Of a stretch of 47,910 nucleotides of DNA, positions 8,361 to 18,200 are shown piece after piece. This DNA is from an uncultured Verrucomicrobiales bacterium. Lineage in GTDB: Bacteria > Verrucomicrobiota > Verrucomicrobiia > Verrucomicrobiales > Akkermansiaceae. The notes beneath the pieces are model-generated. The model made no database searches, was not told where the DNA came from, and saw only the letters and a list, made by a program, of their open reading frames with translations. The position numbers and the translations under genes are program-made. The DNA is taken from the NCBI GenBank assembly GCA_905478925.1, contig CAJQKQ010000076.1, positions 1-47,910 of the forward strand, written 5' to 3'. Numbering within the stretch: position 1 is the first letter of the stretch; every line of letters begins with the position of its first letter.

Positions 8361-9422
8361 ATGAAAGGAAACCGCCTGTTTGTGATCGCCTGTTGCGGGC
8401 TGGGTCTGATGGCATTTTCGCAACTCCTTATCGCGGGGATGGCGCTCGCTGTGAGGTTTGAGGGGGGGCGGCAGGTAAGGATCGTTGAGAAAGAGGTCGA
8501 GAAGCTGGTGCCGATCCGGATCAGTGTGCCGGTGGCGGGGGGGGAGCCCGCGCCGAGGGCGGAGGTGAGGGTTGCACCGGAGTTGCCGCCGGTGCCGGAG
8601 CCGCAGAACCTGATCCGGCCGGAGATCGCCGATCCACGCGCCGAGTTGCTGGTGCAGGAGGGGCGGAAAGCCCGCATCGCCGGGGACATGGTGATGGCGA
8701 TCGTGAAACTGGAGGAGGCGCTCAAACAATCGCCCGAGGATCCCTCGGTGCTCTTCGAGATGGGCATGGTGCATGAGATGATGGGCGTCTATGGCAAGGC
8801 ATCGGAATATTACGAAAGGGTTTTCAAACTGGGTGTCACCGGAGCGGGTGAGCTCTACGAAGTGGCGGCGGCGAAGCTGCGGGATGGCTTCGAGCAGCCC
8901 ACCGACATGCTCGGCAAGATCGCGCTCGGCAGGGTGAGGATTTTCAACAATGCAAAGGCGCAGGGCGGCCAGCGTGTGGTGCTGACCGTGCCGGTACAGA
9001 AGGCGCTGGGCGAGGAGGTGGATGCGCAGGAGATCGAGGTGGCGGTGATCTTTTTCAACAGGACTGACAAGGGCAAGATTGTGCAGCTTGAGGATGATTC
9101 GTGGGCTGAACCTTCGTGGATTTCGCTGCCTTTCGATTGGGCCGGGGGCGAGGAAACCCTGCGAATGAACTATCGCATCCCGATCCGCGATGCGCAAACG
9201 GAGCACCTTTTCGGTAAACTGAGTTACTACGGCCAGGTTGTGACGCTGACCTACAAGGGAGAAGTTCTCGATCTGCAGGCATGGCCGAGGGATCTGGCGG
9301 CACGGATCGGCCAATCCGCACCGGCCGGCAACCAGGGGGGTGATTTCCCGGAATTCCTCAGCGAGGACATGCTGCCGCCGAACTTCGATCCCGATATTCC
9401 TCTTCTGCTTCCAAAAGATTGA
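8361..9422 (+). CDS. Membrane-anchored TPR protein
   Basis: 353 residues. A single N-terminal transmembrane segment (about residues 6-30, LFVIACCGLGLMAFSQLLIAG) is followed by a charged linker and a Pro-rich stretch (ELPPVPEPQ). Two to three TPR-like helices follow at about 95-165 (RKARIAGDMVMAIVKLEEAL..SPEDPSVLFEMGMVHEMMG..ASEYYERVFKL). The C-terminal half is predicted extracytoplasmic beta-rich and I do not recognise it. The pseudokinase/FGE-fold gene starts 23 bp downstream, so the two very likely form an operon and may act together in an envelope scaffold. No enzymatic motif is visible. Confidence 0.85.
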   Translation: MKGNRLFVIACCGLGLMAFSQLLIAGMALAVRFEGGRQVRIVEKEVEKLVPIRISVPVAGGEPAPRAEVRVAPELPPVPEPQNLIRPEIADPRAELLVQEGRKARIAGDMVMAIVKLEEALKQSPEDPSVLFEMGMVHEMMGVYGKASEYYERVFKLGVTGAGELYEVAAAKLRDGFEQPTDMLGKIALGRVRIFNNAKAQGGQRVVLTVPVQKALGEEVDAQEIEVAVIFFNRTDKGKIVQLEDDSWAEPSWISLPFDWAGGEETLRMNYRIPIRDAQTEHLFGKLSYYGQVVTLTYKGEVLDLQAWPRDLAARIGQSAPAGNQGGDFPEFLSEDMLPPNFDPDIPLLLPKD

Positions 9423-9445
9423 AATAGTTGATTGGACAGGCAGGT

Positions 9446-10924
9446 ATGGAAGGTGTGAGCGAAGAGAACCACAAATTCGGGGATTATATCCCGAAACAAT
9501 GCCTGTCGGAGGACGGGAGGACGAGATCCTGGCTGGCCGAGCAGGCTTCGGTGGGTCGGATGGTTCTGATCGAGGAGCTGAAGGATGAGGCTGCGGGGGA
9601 ACGAGAGAATTTTCTGGCTGATGTCCGCGCCATGGCCGCCGTGGAGCACCCACTTGTCGGATCGATCTACGAGGCGTGCACCGACAACGGAAGCTGCTTC
9701 TACGCCCATGAGCTGCTGCCGGGTGAGACCCTACAGGAGCGTGCGGCGCTCGGGGAAAGGATCAAGGCGCAGCATTTCGTGCACATCCTCAGGAGGGCGG
9801 CCGAGGCGAACATCTACCATGAGACGCACGGGAACGAGACTTCCCCGCTGGAACTCGATGCGATCCACGTGGACAAGCATGGGGTCATCCGGATGAAGAA
9901 CCTGGTGGTTGCCGGCGAGAGGCCGCCGGATGATTCACTGCGTGATGTGGTGAAGCTGGGTACCGAAATGGAGTCGCTGCTGGATCGCGACCGACCGGGT
10001 GCGACCCGATGCCTGACCCTTCTCGCGTGGATGCGCGGCCAGGATGTGGCAAAGCCGCTCCGCTGGGCGCAGGTGCGCGGCTATTGCGAGCAGATCGAGC
10101 AGCAGTTGACCACGCCCTCGGGGGTGGTGGTGCCTCCCACCGCCGCGATCCGGCCGGAGAAAAAGAACGGCTTGGTCTGGCTGGTCGGCATTCTGCTGCT
10201 GGTGGTTGTTGCTGCGATCCTTGCTGTTCCGAAAAAGCCGAAGCGCTCCGCGGCCAAGGCACCGAAGCCGGATTTTGTCTCGGTGGAGAGGGGTAGATAC
10301 ACGACCCCGGAGGGGCTGAATCTGCGAGTGCCGGATTTCCGGATCTCCGCGTATGAGGTCACAATCGGCGAATACGCGGCCTTCCTGGAGACGCTGGAGG
10401 TGCTTGGCGACGACCATGCGTTCGACCATCCGGAACAGCCTTCCGAAAAATCCGGGCACGCTCCCGACGATTGGGCGAACCTTTACCAGGCGGCCAAGGC
10501 GGCTGACGAATGGAACGGGCGGGAGATCGATATTCACACACCTGTAGTCGGCGTGGACTGGTGGGATGCCTTCGCCTATGCGAAATCAAAGCGCGCCTAT
10601 CTACCCACCCAGGAGGAGTGGCTCGGTGCGCTGATGGCGGGTGCGAAAGTGCCTTCGAAAATCCCGATCAGCGGTCTGCTCCCTGTGAACGCTGAAACTG
10701 CGGATCGCACCACCAACGGTCTGCTCGGCATGGCGGGTTCCGTTTCCGAATGGACTTCGGAGCCTCGCGCGAACCCCGCAAATCCAATCGGCGGTCCGCT
10801 GTGGGTGATCGTCGGTGGTTCTTATCTGAATCCCGACAAGGGTGCGCTTTCGCGTGATTGGGTTGCGGATCGGATGCTGCGCAGGCCGGATCTCGGCTTC
10901 CGCATCTGCAAGGATGCCGAGTGA
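9446..10924 (+). CDS. Pseudokinase - TM - FGE/SUMF1-fold fusion protein
   Basis: 492 residues in three parts. Residues about 10-215 resemble a Ser/Thr kinase: a VLIEELK strand stands where VAIK should be and a YAHELLPGETLQE hinge is present. The HRD catalytic loop is missing and DFG is replaced by NLV (IRMKNLVVAG), so it is probably a pseudokinase. A transmembrane helix follows near 238-256. Residues about 285-490 are a formylglycine-generating-enzyme/SUMF1 fold: ISAYEVTIGEYAAFLE, PVVGVDWWDAFAYAK, PTQEEW, GMAGSVSEW, IVGGSY and GFRICKD. The paired catalytic cysteines of true FGEs are not evident, so a binding role is more likely. Start is ATG 9446; an upstream TTG at 9428 is possible. Confidence 0.85.
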   Translation: MEGVSEENHKFGDYIPKQCLSEDGRTRSWLAEQASVGRMVLIEELKDEAAGERENFLADVRAMAAVEHPLVGSIYEACTDNGSCFYAHELLPGETLQERAALGERIKAQHFVHILRRAAEANIYHETHGNETSPLELDAIHVDKHGVIRMKNLVVAGERPPDDSLRDVVKLGTEMESLLDRDRPGATRCLTLLAWMRGQDVAKPLRWAQVRGYCEQIEQQLTTPSGVVVPPTAAIRPEKKNGLVWLVGILLLVVVAAILAVPKKPKRSAAKAPKPDFVSVERGRYTTPEGLNLRVPDFRISAYEVTIGEYAAFLETLEVLGDDHAFDHPEQPSEKSGHAPDDWANLYQAAKAADEWNGREIDIHTPVVGVDWWDAFAYAKSKRAYLPTQEEWLGALMAGAKVPSKIPISGLLPVNAETADRTTNGLLGMAGSVSEWTSEPRANPANPIGGPLWVIVGGSYLNPDKGALSRDWVADRMLRRPDLGFRICKDAE

Positions 10925-10942
10925 TGCGGGGAATGGAATTTT

Positions 10943-10990
10943 TCACCGCAGAGTCGCAGAGTCGCAAAGCTCGCGGAGGGGCGCAGAGCC
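10943..10990. repeat. CGCAAAG-type repeat, single arm
   Basis: CACCGCAGAGTCGCAGAG followed by TCGCAAAGCTCGCGGAGG matches one arm of the inverted pairs at 8160 and 20290; no facing arm is seen here. Confidence 0.5.
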
Positions 10991-11112
10991 GGGCTTGTGT
11001 TTGGGAGTTGGCATTCGAAGGGTCGGCAATGACACCCATTCATCCTTTGGGTGACACAGTGACGGCATCTCATATTGTGGAAACCCCTTTTCTTCCCCCG
11101 TGGAGGCGTAGG

Positions 11113-13524
11113 CTAATTTTTCACAACGAAGCTTTCTCCGTCGAGACTCGCGTCATCGGGGAGGGCTAGGTTTCCGGGGGAAACTCGTCCGTTTTCAAGA
11201 TCCCATCCCGGCAGGATTTTACCCCATGAGCCGGGCTTGTTGCCTGCCTGGAAAGTGCTTGTCGTGGTCGGTTCCGCGGGGTGGGGCATGGACATTGAGA
11301 TGACATCGCCACCCACCGCGAGGCAGGGGAGATGGGTGAGGTTTTCCTTTTCGAACGGCAGCACCGCATCGGTGCCGAAGTCGTGAAAAGTGATTTCTTT
11401 TTCCAGTTCGCCCGTTTCCGCAATCTGCGTGCGCAGCGTTTCTGCGCCGATCCAATGCTCGCCGAGGAGCGGCGCGAAGCAGTCGTGAATCACCAGTCGG
11501 CCTTTGGTCAGCCTTGTGAATTCATCGAGAGAGGAGATTAGGGAAGGGTGCAGTTCCTTTCCGAGTATGTGCAGCCTCGCGCCCCGGGGGATGGCTTCGA
11601 GTCGGGTCATCCGGTAGGCGTTGAGTTGCGCTGGCGTAGCTCCTTTCGGAAATTTCAGTGCGACTGCTTCCACCGAAGTTTTTAACATGGCTGCCTGTAA
11701 TTCACCGCAGCTTGGTTTCCGGGAGGTGATCTCAGAACCGACTGCGATCGACAGGCCGTATGGTAAGTGGTACGGGATTTTTCGCAAAAAGCGCCTGCGT
11801 TCGAAGGAGAAGATCGAGCCCCATGAGCCATCGACCCAGATTGGAATGATGGGCACCTTCGCTTTCCTCGCGATGAGCTCGAAGCCGCGCTCGATCTCGC
11901 AGAGTCCGCCGGTGCGGGTGAGCTGGCCTTCGGGAAAAAGGACGACGAGATGGCCGCCCTCGAGCGCCGCTATCGTCTTGCGGATCGCCTCCAGCGGGTG
12001 GTCGCGGCGGATCGGAACGCCATCGAAAAGATGCATCGCGAAACGTATCACCTTGTTGGCCATGAAGGTCTCGTCCATCACGAAGCGCACCGGCCTGTCG
12101 CTCGCTGCAGAGATGAAAAAGGCGTCGGCGTAGGTGACATGGTTGGGCAGCAGCAGCGCGCCTCCGGTTTTCGGAATGCGGGCTGTGCCGGTGAGCTTGA
12201 TGCGGTAGATCGATTTCACCGCTCCCACGCAGATTAGGCGGATGAAATCGGCAGGCAGGATGCGCAGCACGAACCAACTCATCAGTCCGCACGACAGGCC
12301 GATGACGAGCATCTGCATCCGGAAGCCGGCGAGTTCCGTCATTCCGAGCGCCCGCGCCAGCAGGATCATTGCTTCGATGGAGGCCACCGCAAGGATCCCG
12401 CCGAAACAGTCCTGGAGGTTCACCGCGGACTGGAGTTCGCCGCGCTTGTCGGCGGGGTAGCGATCCTGCATCCACGCGTTGAGGGGGGAGAGGAAAAGCG
12501 CGGCGGAAAACGCGAGCAAGCCGAGGCAGATCAGAAACGGCCAGCTCCCGGCGGGTAGGAAGGCGAGCACTAGGGCTGACACCGTCATCATCATCCCGGC
12601 GAGCGGCACCCAGCCGAGCTCGATGCGTTTGCGCAGCAGCCATGATGCGAAGCCGAAGCCCACGGCCATCCCCAGCGAGGCGGCCGCCATGAACATCGAA
12701 GAGAGTGTGCCGAAGCCCTCGCCGCCGTGGGTCAGTGATTTCGCGACCTTGACGGACCAGAGATTGATGAACGCCGCGAAGCCCCAGAAATAGGCGACTC
12801 CGAACGAGGCGCGGCGCAGGCCGGCATCCTTCCACAATTCCCCGAGATCCTTGAAATGGCTGAATAGAATTTTCCCGGAAAGCCTTTCCCTGCCGTGCGA
12901 GGGCACTTTCGGGATCGAGATCGCCATCAGCACCGCCGGAACCGAGCAGCATGCGAGGATTACCAGCGGAACGAACGCAGCATCCCATGCCTTTTCCTTG
13001 ACCGATCCGAGGGCGATGTAGCGATGGTCGAACCACCAGCCAGCCACGATTTGGCCGGCAAGAATGGCCAGCATGGCCATCATCTGCTGGACCCCTGCGG
13101 CGAATCCGAGATGCTTGGAGCCGACGAGTTCCTTGTTGATCCCGATCTTCGCCGGGCTGAAAAACGCCGACTGCACCGCGAGTAGGAAAAAGCCTGCCAG
13201 TATCATCGGCATCCTGTGCAGGAACACCCCCGCGCAGATCAGCGTGAGGATGGCGACCTGTGCGATGGCCGCACCGACGATGACGTTGCGTTTCGAAAAA
13301 CGGTCGCTCATCCACCCCGCCAGCGGGGCGAAGAGGACGAATGGCAGCGCGATCATCAGCCCGGCAGCGGATTCAACGGAGTAGCCGACCGCCCCGCCCA
13401 GCGGGATCAGAATGAATTGCGCGGCCTTGTCGTTGAACGCGTTCTGCGTCTGCTGGACGATCATGCTCCAGTAACCCATCCACTGCCGCTTCGTCGGCTC
13501 GCCCATGGGTTCCGGCATACTCAT
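11113..13524 (-). CDS. LplT-like MFS transporter fused to PlsC acyltransferase
   Basis: 803 residues in three parts. Residues about 10-420 form a 12-helix MFS transporter of the lysophospholipid-flippase (LplT) type, with NAFNDKAAQFILIPLGG and a GWMSDRFSKRNVIVG loop. Residues about 430-640 are a PlsC/LPLAT domain with the H-x4-D motif NHVTYADAF and the substrate motif FPEGQLTRTG. The last ~150 residues look like an eroded acyl-ACP synthetase: only an end-like piece (SWGKILPGWDLE) is recognisable and no AMP-binding P-loop is present. In enterobacteria LplT and Aas take up and reacylate lysophospholipids; here they are one chain. The start lies 4 bp after the cysE stop, so the genes are co-transcribed. 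Confidence 0.9.
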   Translation of the reverse strand: MSMPEPMGEPTKRQWMGYWSMIVQQTQNAFNDKAAQFILIPLGGAVGYSVESAAGLMIALPFVLFAPLAGWMSDRFSKRNVIVGAAIAQVAILTLICAGVFLHRMPMILAGFFLLAVQSAFFSPAKIGINKELVGSKHLGFAAGVQQMMAMLAILAGQIVAGWWFDHRYIALGSVKEKAWDAAFVPLVILACCSVPAVLMAISIPKVPSHGRERLSGKILFSHFKDLGELWKDAGLRRASFGVAYFWGFAAFINLWSVKVAKSLTHGGEGFGTLSSMFMAAASLGMAVGFGFASWLLRKRIELGWVPLAGMMMTVSALVLAFLPAGSWPFLICLGLLAFSAALFLSPLNAWMQDRYPADKRGELQSAVNLQDCFGGILAVASIEAMILLARALGMTELAGFRMQMLVIGLSCGLMSWFVLRILPADFIRLICVGAVKSIYRIKLTGTARIPKTGGALLLPNHVTYADAFFISAASDRPVRFVMDETFMANKVIRFAMHLFDGVPIRRDHPLEAIRKTIAALEGGHLVVLFPEGQLTRTGGLCEIERGFELIARKAKVPIIPIWVDGSWGSIFSFERRRFLRKIPYHLPYGLSIAVGSEITSRKPSCGELQAAMLKTSVEAVALKFPKGATPAQLNAYRMTRLEAIPRGARLHILGKELHPSLISSLDEFTRLTKGRLVIHDCFAPLLGEHWIGAETLRTQIAETGELEKEITFHDFGTDAVLPFEKENLTHLPCLAVGGDVISMSMPHPAEPTTTSTFQAGNKPGSWGKILPGWDLENGRVSPGNLALPDDASLDGESFVVKN

Positions 13525-13528
13525 GGCT

Positions 13529-14347
13529 TCAGATGCCTCCGCCGAGGCAATCGAGATGCTGGTCCATCTCCATAGCTGGGTTCGTCTCTCTCGCCTCGCC
13601 GACGACCACCGCAGGAACCCCCGCGACGGTCGTGTGCGGTGGCACGTCATTCAATACAACGCTGCCGGCTCCGACCTTTGCATGGGTGCCGATCTCGACA
13701 CGTCCGAGGATCTTTGCACCCGCACCGATCAGCACGCCGGAACGGATGATCGGGTGGCGGTCGCCGGTTGCCTTGCCGGTTCCCCCGAGCGTGACCTCGT
13801 GAAGGATGGAGACATCGTCCTCGATGATCGCCGTTTCGCCGACGACGAAGGAGGTCGCGTGGTCCAGCAGTATCCCGCAGCCGATTCTCGCCGCCGGATG
13901 GATGTCCGTGGAGAAAACCTCGGAGGAAACGCTCTGGATATAGAGTGCCAGCCAGCGGCGCCCGTCGAGCCAGAGTCGGTTGCTCACCCGGTAAGTGCTC
14001 AGTGCCATGAAGCCCTTTAAAAAGAGCAGCGGCTCGAGCGGGGAAAAGCACGCCGGATCGCGCTCGAATATCGCCAATAAATCGCGGCTGCAGGCGTGGG
14101 CGATGTGTTCGTCCGCGGAAATAATTTCGGATATGAGCGGCTCGATCATCTCTCGCGGCATGTCCTCGCGCGCCAGTCGCCTGCCTAGGCGAGCGGCAAG
14201 CGATTCCGCAAAGCTGCCCCGAGAAAGCACCACGTCATCGACGAGATGCCGCAGCCGCGCCTCCTCTTCGTGCAGCTTTTCCGCCTCCGAGCGCAGCTTG
14301 GTCCAGAGGTTTTCCAAATTCGCGGCTTCCCCCCTGCACAACTTCAT
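13529..14347 (-). CDS. cysE: Serine O-acetyltransferase
   Basis: 272 residues from the ATG at 14347, which sits 5 nt after a GAGGGTGG ribosome-binding sequence. An upstream ATG at 14386 would overlap the start codon of the divergent regulator. The N-terminal helical SATase domain (about 20-130) is followed by a left-handed beta-helix of hexapeptide repeats: IHPAARIGCGILLDHATSFVVGETAIIEDDVSILHEVTLGG, then GDRHP and VLIGAGAKILG. The His of LLDH and the GDRHP loop are typical of active CysE. It makes O-acetylserine for cysteine synthesis. The divergent Rrf2 gene suggests CymR-like control, by analogy with Firmicutes. Confidence 0.95.
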   Translation of the reverse strand: MKLCRGEAANLENLWTKLRSEAEKLHEEEARLRHLVDDVVLSRGSFAESLAARLGRRLAREDMPREMIEPLISEIISADEHIAHACSRDLLAIFERDPACFSPLEPLLFLKGFMALSTYRVSNRLWLDGRRWLALYIQSVSSEVFSTDIHPAARIGCGILLDHATSFVVGETAIIEDDVSILHEVTLGGTGKATGDRHPIIRSGVLIGAGAKILGRVEIGTHAKVGAGSVVLNDVPPHTTVAGVPAVVVGEARETNPAMEMDQHLDCLGGGI

Positions 14348-14384
14348 TCCACCCTCTACCACACCGGTTTGTCCGTTTTCGTTC

Positions 14385-14798
14385 ATGAAGATTTCTCAAA
14401 AATTAGAATATGCCTGCCGCGCCCTAGTGCAGCTCGCGAAGTCCTATGACGGCAAGACTCTTACCCGGCTTGACGACCTAGCGCAACGCGAAGCTGTCTC
14501 CGCGAACTTTTTGGTGCAGATCCTCAACGATCTCCGCCGGGCGGGCATCATCGACTCCCGCCGCGGTGCCAGCGGCGGATACATCCTTTCCCGGCCTGCG
14601 GAAAATATCACCCTCCGCCAGGTGGTGGATGCCGTGGAGCCCTCCCAGCTCCAGAACACCGCCCTCGAGCAGGGGCAATCCGGCTCCGCTGTCCGCCGTG
14701 CTTGGGAAACCGTTTCCACGAAACTTGCCGGTGATCTCGACGCCGTTACCTTGGAATCCTTCTCCAGCCCACCCTCGGATCCGATGTTCTACATCTGA
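14385..14798 (+). CDS. Rrf2 family transcriptional regulator (possible CymR-like)
   Basis: 137 residues with the Rrf2 layout. MKISQKLEYACRALVQLAK begins the winged helix, DDLAQREAVSANFLVQILNDLRRAGII is the recognition helix, and SRRGASGGYILSRPAENITLRQVVDAVE is the wing. The three clustered cysteines that hold the Fe-S cluster in IscR/NsrR are absent, which favours a cluster-free CymR- or generic Rrf2-type protein. It is divergent from cysE, separated by about 37 bp or overlapping depending on the cysE start. No Shine-Dalgarno is visible, so it may be translated from a leaderless mRNA. Control of cysE is inferred from position. Confidence 0.9.
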   Translation: MKISQKLEYACRALVQLAKSYDGKTLTRLDDLAQREAVSANFLVQILNDLRRAGIIDSRRGASGGYILSRPAENITLRQVVDAVEPSQLQNTALEQGQSGSAVRRAWETVSTKLAGDLDAVTLESFSSPPSDPMFYI

Positions 14799-14807
14799 GA
14801 GCCGGAT

Positions 14808-15131
14808 TTATCGGAACGGATCAACGCCGCGCACGCCGTCGAAGTTCTGTCCGTGGCTGAGATCCTCCGAGTGGAGGGTGCGGCAACGGAGTTCCTGTGC
14901 GGCGGCAAGAATTGTGGAGTCCCAATGCGAAACCCGGTAGCGGCGGCGTATGCTTGTAGCACGGAGCAGAAGTTCGCGGGTGACGGGCAGGACGGTGACA
15001 TTTCCGCAGAGTTCGAGGAAGGCGTCGATCCCTTCTTCGGATATCCCGAGCGACGGCTTGCGCAGCGCGTTGGAAATGAAAGCGCTAGACCGAAATTCGC
15101 TATGATGACGCACCTGACCGAATGACGACAT
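14808..15131 (-). pseudogene. 5'-truncated PIN-domain (VapC-like) toxin gene
   Basis: 107 codons. The C-terminal half is clear PIN domain: VLPVTRELLLRATSIRRRYRVSHWDSTILAAAQELRCRTLHSEDLSHGQNFDGVRGVDPF, with the conserved D of SHWDS and D of SEDLSHGQ. The N-terminal strand carrying the first catalytic Asp (usually DTNVLxY) is missing; residues 1-28 do not match and upstream DNA in other frames does not restore it. No antitoxin gene is adjacent. Most likely a decaying toxin remnant between the Rrf2 and RND genes. Confidence 0.6.
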
Positions 15132-15192
15132 CGACTCACGCTTTGCAAGATTCCGCCGCCGACATACGTTTGATCCCTCTTGCCTGGCTCCA

Positions 15193-15226
15193 TGTTTGAG
15201 ATTTGGAGTTTAGAAGTTAGAATTTC
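15193..15226. repeat. AT-rich CTAAATT-type short repeat (copy 2, inverted)
   Basis: GTTTGAGATTTGGAGTTTAG-type sequence ending 10 bp before the RND start codon. Its complement resembles the copies upstream of the genes starting at 20238, 22027 and 35681. Confidence 0.5.
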
Positions 15227-15235
15227 ACCCACACC

Positions 15236-18200
15236 ATGATCCGCTGGTTCGCAAAAAACGACATCGCCGCCAATTTTCTGCTCTTTGGTATTCTTGCCTG
15301 GGGTGCTTGGTCGGCTGTGGAAAAGGTCCCCCTTGAGGTGCAGCCTTCGTTCAGCAGGGAGATGATCTTTATCACCGTGCAATACCGCGGAGGCAGCCCT
15401 GCGGATGTGGAGAAGGCGGTCGTCCTGCCCATCGAGGCTGCGCTGGAGGGGCTTTCCGGGATCGATACGGTCGAGTCCCGTGCAGCTGACGGATTTGCTC
15501 GCGTCTTGGTTTATGCCGAGTCCAAGCGCAACCTCAAGTCGCTCCTTGAGGAGGTGAAAACCCGGGTGGAGCGTATCAGCAGCTTCCCGCCTGAGATCGA
15601 GCCGCCGAACATTTTCATTCCGGACAGTAGCCGGTGGTTCGATGTGATCAAGGTCGCGGTGTATGGGGAAATGGAGGAGGCGGATCTGCTGCGGGCGGCG
15701 CGGGTGGTGCGCGATGATCTCATCGCGCTGAAAGGTATCTCGCAGGCGAACGTGCTGGGGATCTCGCCGCTGGAGATCGCAGTGGAGGCGGATCCGCGCA
15801 GGCTGAGGGATTTCGGGCTGACCTTTGCGGATCTGAGCGCGGCGATACGCAAGTCCTCGATGGATCTTCCCGCAGGGCGCATCCAGACCGACGAGGGTTC
15901 GCTGAGCATCCGTTCCAAGGGGCAGGCATACACCCGCGCCGATTTCGAGAAAATCGTCATCACCAACAGGCAGGGTTCCGAGGTGAAGCTGGGGGATGTG
16001 GCCAGTATTTTAGACGGTTTCGAGGAGTCCCGGAGAATCATGCGTTTCAACGGCAAGCCCTGCCTGCTCGTCGAGGTGCTCCGCCTCGGCGATGAGAACG
16101 CCCTGGAGATCGCCTCAAGCGTAAAACGCTATGTCGACTCGACTCCCGAGCGTTTTCCGGAGGGAGTCTCCATATCCGTTTGGGACGATTCCTCCGAGGA
16201 ACTAAAAGGCCGCCTAGGCACACTTGTGACCTCCTTGCTCCAGGGTGGCCTGCTGGTGCTTATCGTGTTAGGCCTGTTCCTCCGCCCCATGCTGGCTTTC
16301 TGGGTGGTGCTGGGTATCCCGGTCGCATTCGCGGGCGGTTTCATTGTCATGCCGTGGTTCGGCCTCACCGCGAATGTGATGTCGATCTTCGGTTTCATCA
16401 TCGTCATCGGGCTTGTTGTGGACGATGCGATCGTCACCGCCGAGAACGTTTACACCAAGCTGCGCGAGGGCGGGGATCCCCTGGAGGCCGCCACCGAGGG
16501 CACTATCGAGATCGCCACTCCGGTCACCTTCGGCGTCCTGACCACCATCGTCGCCTTTGTGCCGCTGATGTTTTTCGATGGCTACTACGGCACTTTTACA
16601 AAACAGATTCCACCCATCGTCGCCGCCGTCTTGATCTTCTCCCTCATCGAGTCGAAACTCGCACTGCCCTGCCACCTCAAGCACGTCAAGGTTCACAGGA
16701 AACGGTTCAATGTTTTCGAACGCTTTCAGAAACGCATCGCCGACAGCCTGGAGCGCTTTGTCGAAAGATTCTACGGTCCATCGCTCCGCCTCGCCACCCG
16801 CCACCGTTATATCACCCTCTCGCTTTTCCTCGCTGTGGGGATGGCTTCGGTCGGGTATTTCACCTCCGGAAAAATGGGCTTCGTCAATATGCCGTCCATC
16901 GACAGGAACCGCATTGTGGCGGTGGTTCGCATGCCCGCCGACGCCCAGGTTGCGGAGACGGATGTGCGTACTCGTTATGTCGCCTCGTTCCTGCCGCAGC
17001 TGAAAAGAGAATTCACAGATCCCGGCACTGGCGAGTCGCTCATCACCGATGTGCTCACTAGCTCCGGTGGACATGCCCACGGCGGCGGAGTGGATCCGAA
17101 CACGGGCCATCTCATCATCGGAGTCACCGATCCCGGTAAACGCAGCACCCCGGGACCGAAGAATTCCGTAATCGCGGCTCGCTGGACCGAGCTCGTCGGA
17201 AAGATGCCTGACGTCCATAAATTCTACGTGTCCGGCGATAGGGGCTTTGGCATGGGTTCCGACAATGAGGTGGAGTCGCTCAGTGTCGAGATCCGCGGCC
17301 CCGACATGGAAGGCAAGGACCAGGTGGTCCGCGATGTCGTTGCATTGCTGGAGTCCTACGATGGGATCAAAAGCGCCTGGGCCAGCTCGGGAGGCACGAA
17401 CGACGAGATGATTATTACGATTCGTCCCGAGGGCGAGGCGATCGGGCTCACTCAGCTCGATCTCTCCCGCCAGGTGCGGGCGGCGTTTTTCGGGGAGCAG
17501 GCGCAACGAATCCAGCGCGGGCGGGACGATATCCGGGTGATGATACGTATGCCCCTTGAAATGAGGGAAAGCCTCGCCACCCTGGATCAGCTCCGCATCC
17601 GCACCCCCTCCGGCGGCGAGGCTCCTTTCCCGACGGTCGCCACCGCAGAGTTCGTCAAGGCTCGCTCCCGCATCGAGCGTGTGGCCGGCGCGCGGGTCAT
17701 CGATGTCCATGCCACGCCTGTCGATGAGGACGTGGACATCGTTGCCATCTCCCGCACACTCGGTCCGGAGCTGGATCGCGTCCTCAACCCCCACCACGAT
17801 CTTTCATGGCGCTACACGGGATACGTCGCCGACCATGAGGAAACGAAAACTCGCTCGATTTACGGCGGACTGGCCCTGTTTTTTGCCCTCTACGCCCTGC
17901 TCGCAATCCCGTTCCGCTCCCTCTATCAGCCGATCTTCGTCATGCTCGCTGTGCCCTTCGGCGCAATCGGCGCACTCTTCGGGCATCTCATCATGGACAT
18001 CACACCGTCCTACCTTTCGATTTTCGGCATCCTGGCTCTCGCTGGAGTGGTGGTGAACGACTCGTTGGTGATGGTCGATTTCATCAATCAGAAAGTCCGC
18101 GCGGGGATGGATTTGCGCGAGGCGGTGATCCAGTCCGGCACGCGCCGTTTCCGTCCGATTTTCCTGACCTCCGCCACCACCTTCGCCGGGCTGCTGCCAC

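Noticed and set aside
16268..17797. A long minus-strand frame of about 500 codons under the RND pump gene
   Set aside because: It is a complementary-frame artefact of GC-rich coding DNA; no start signals or motifs are seen.
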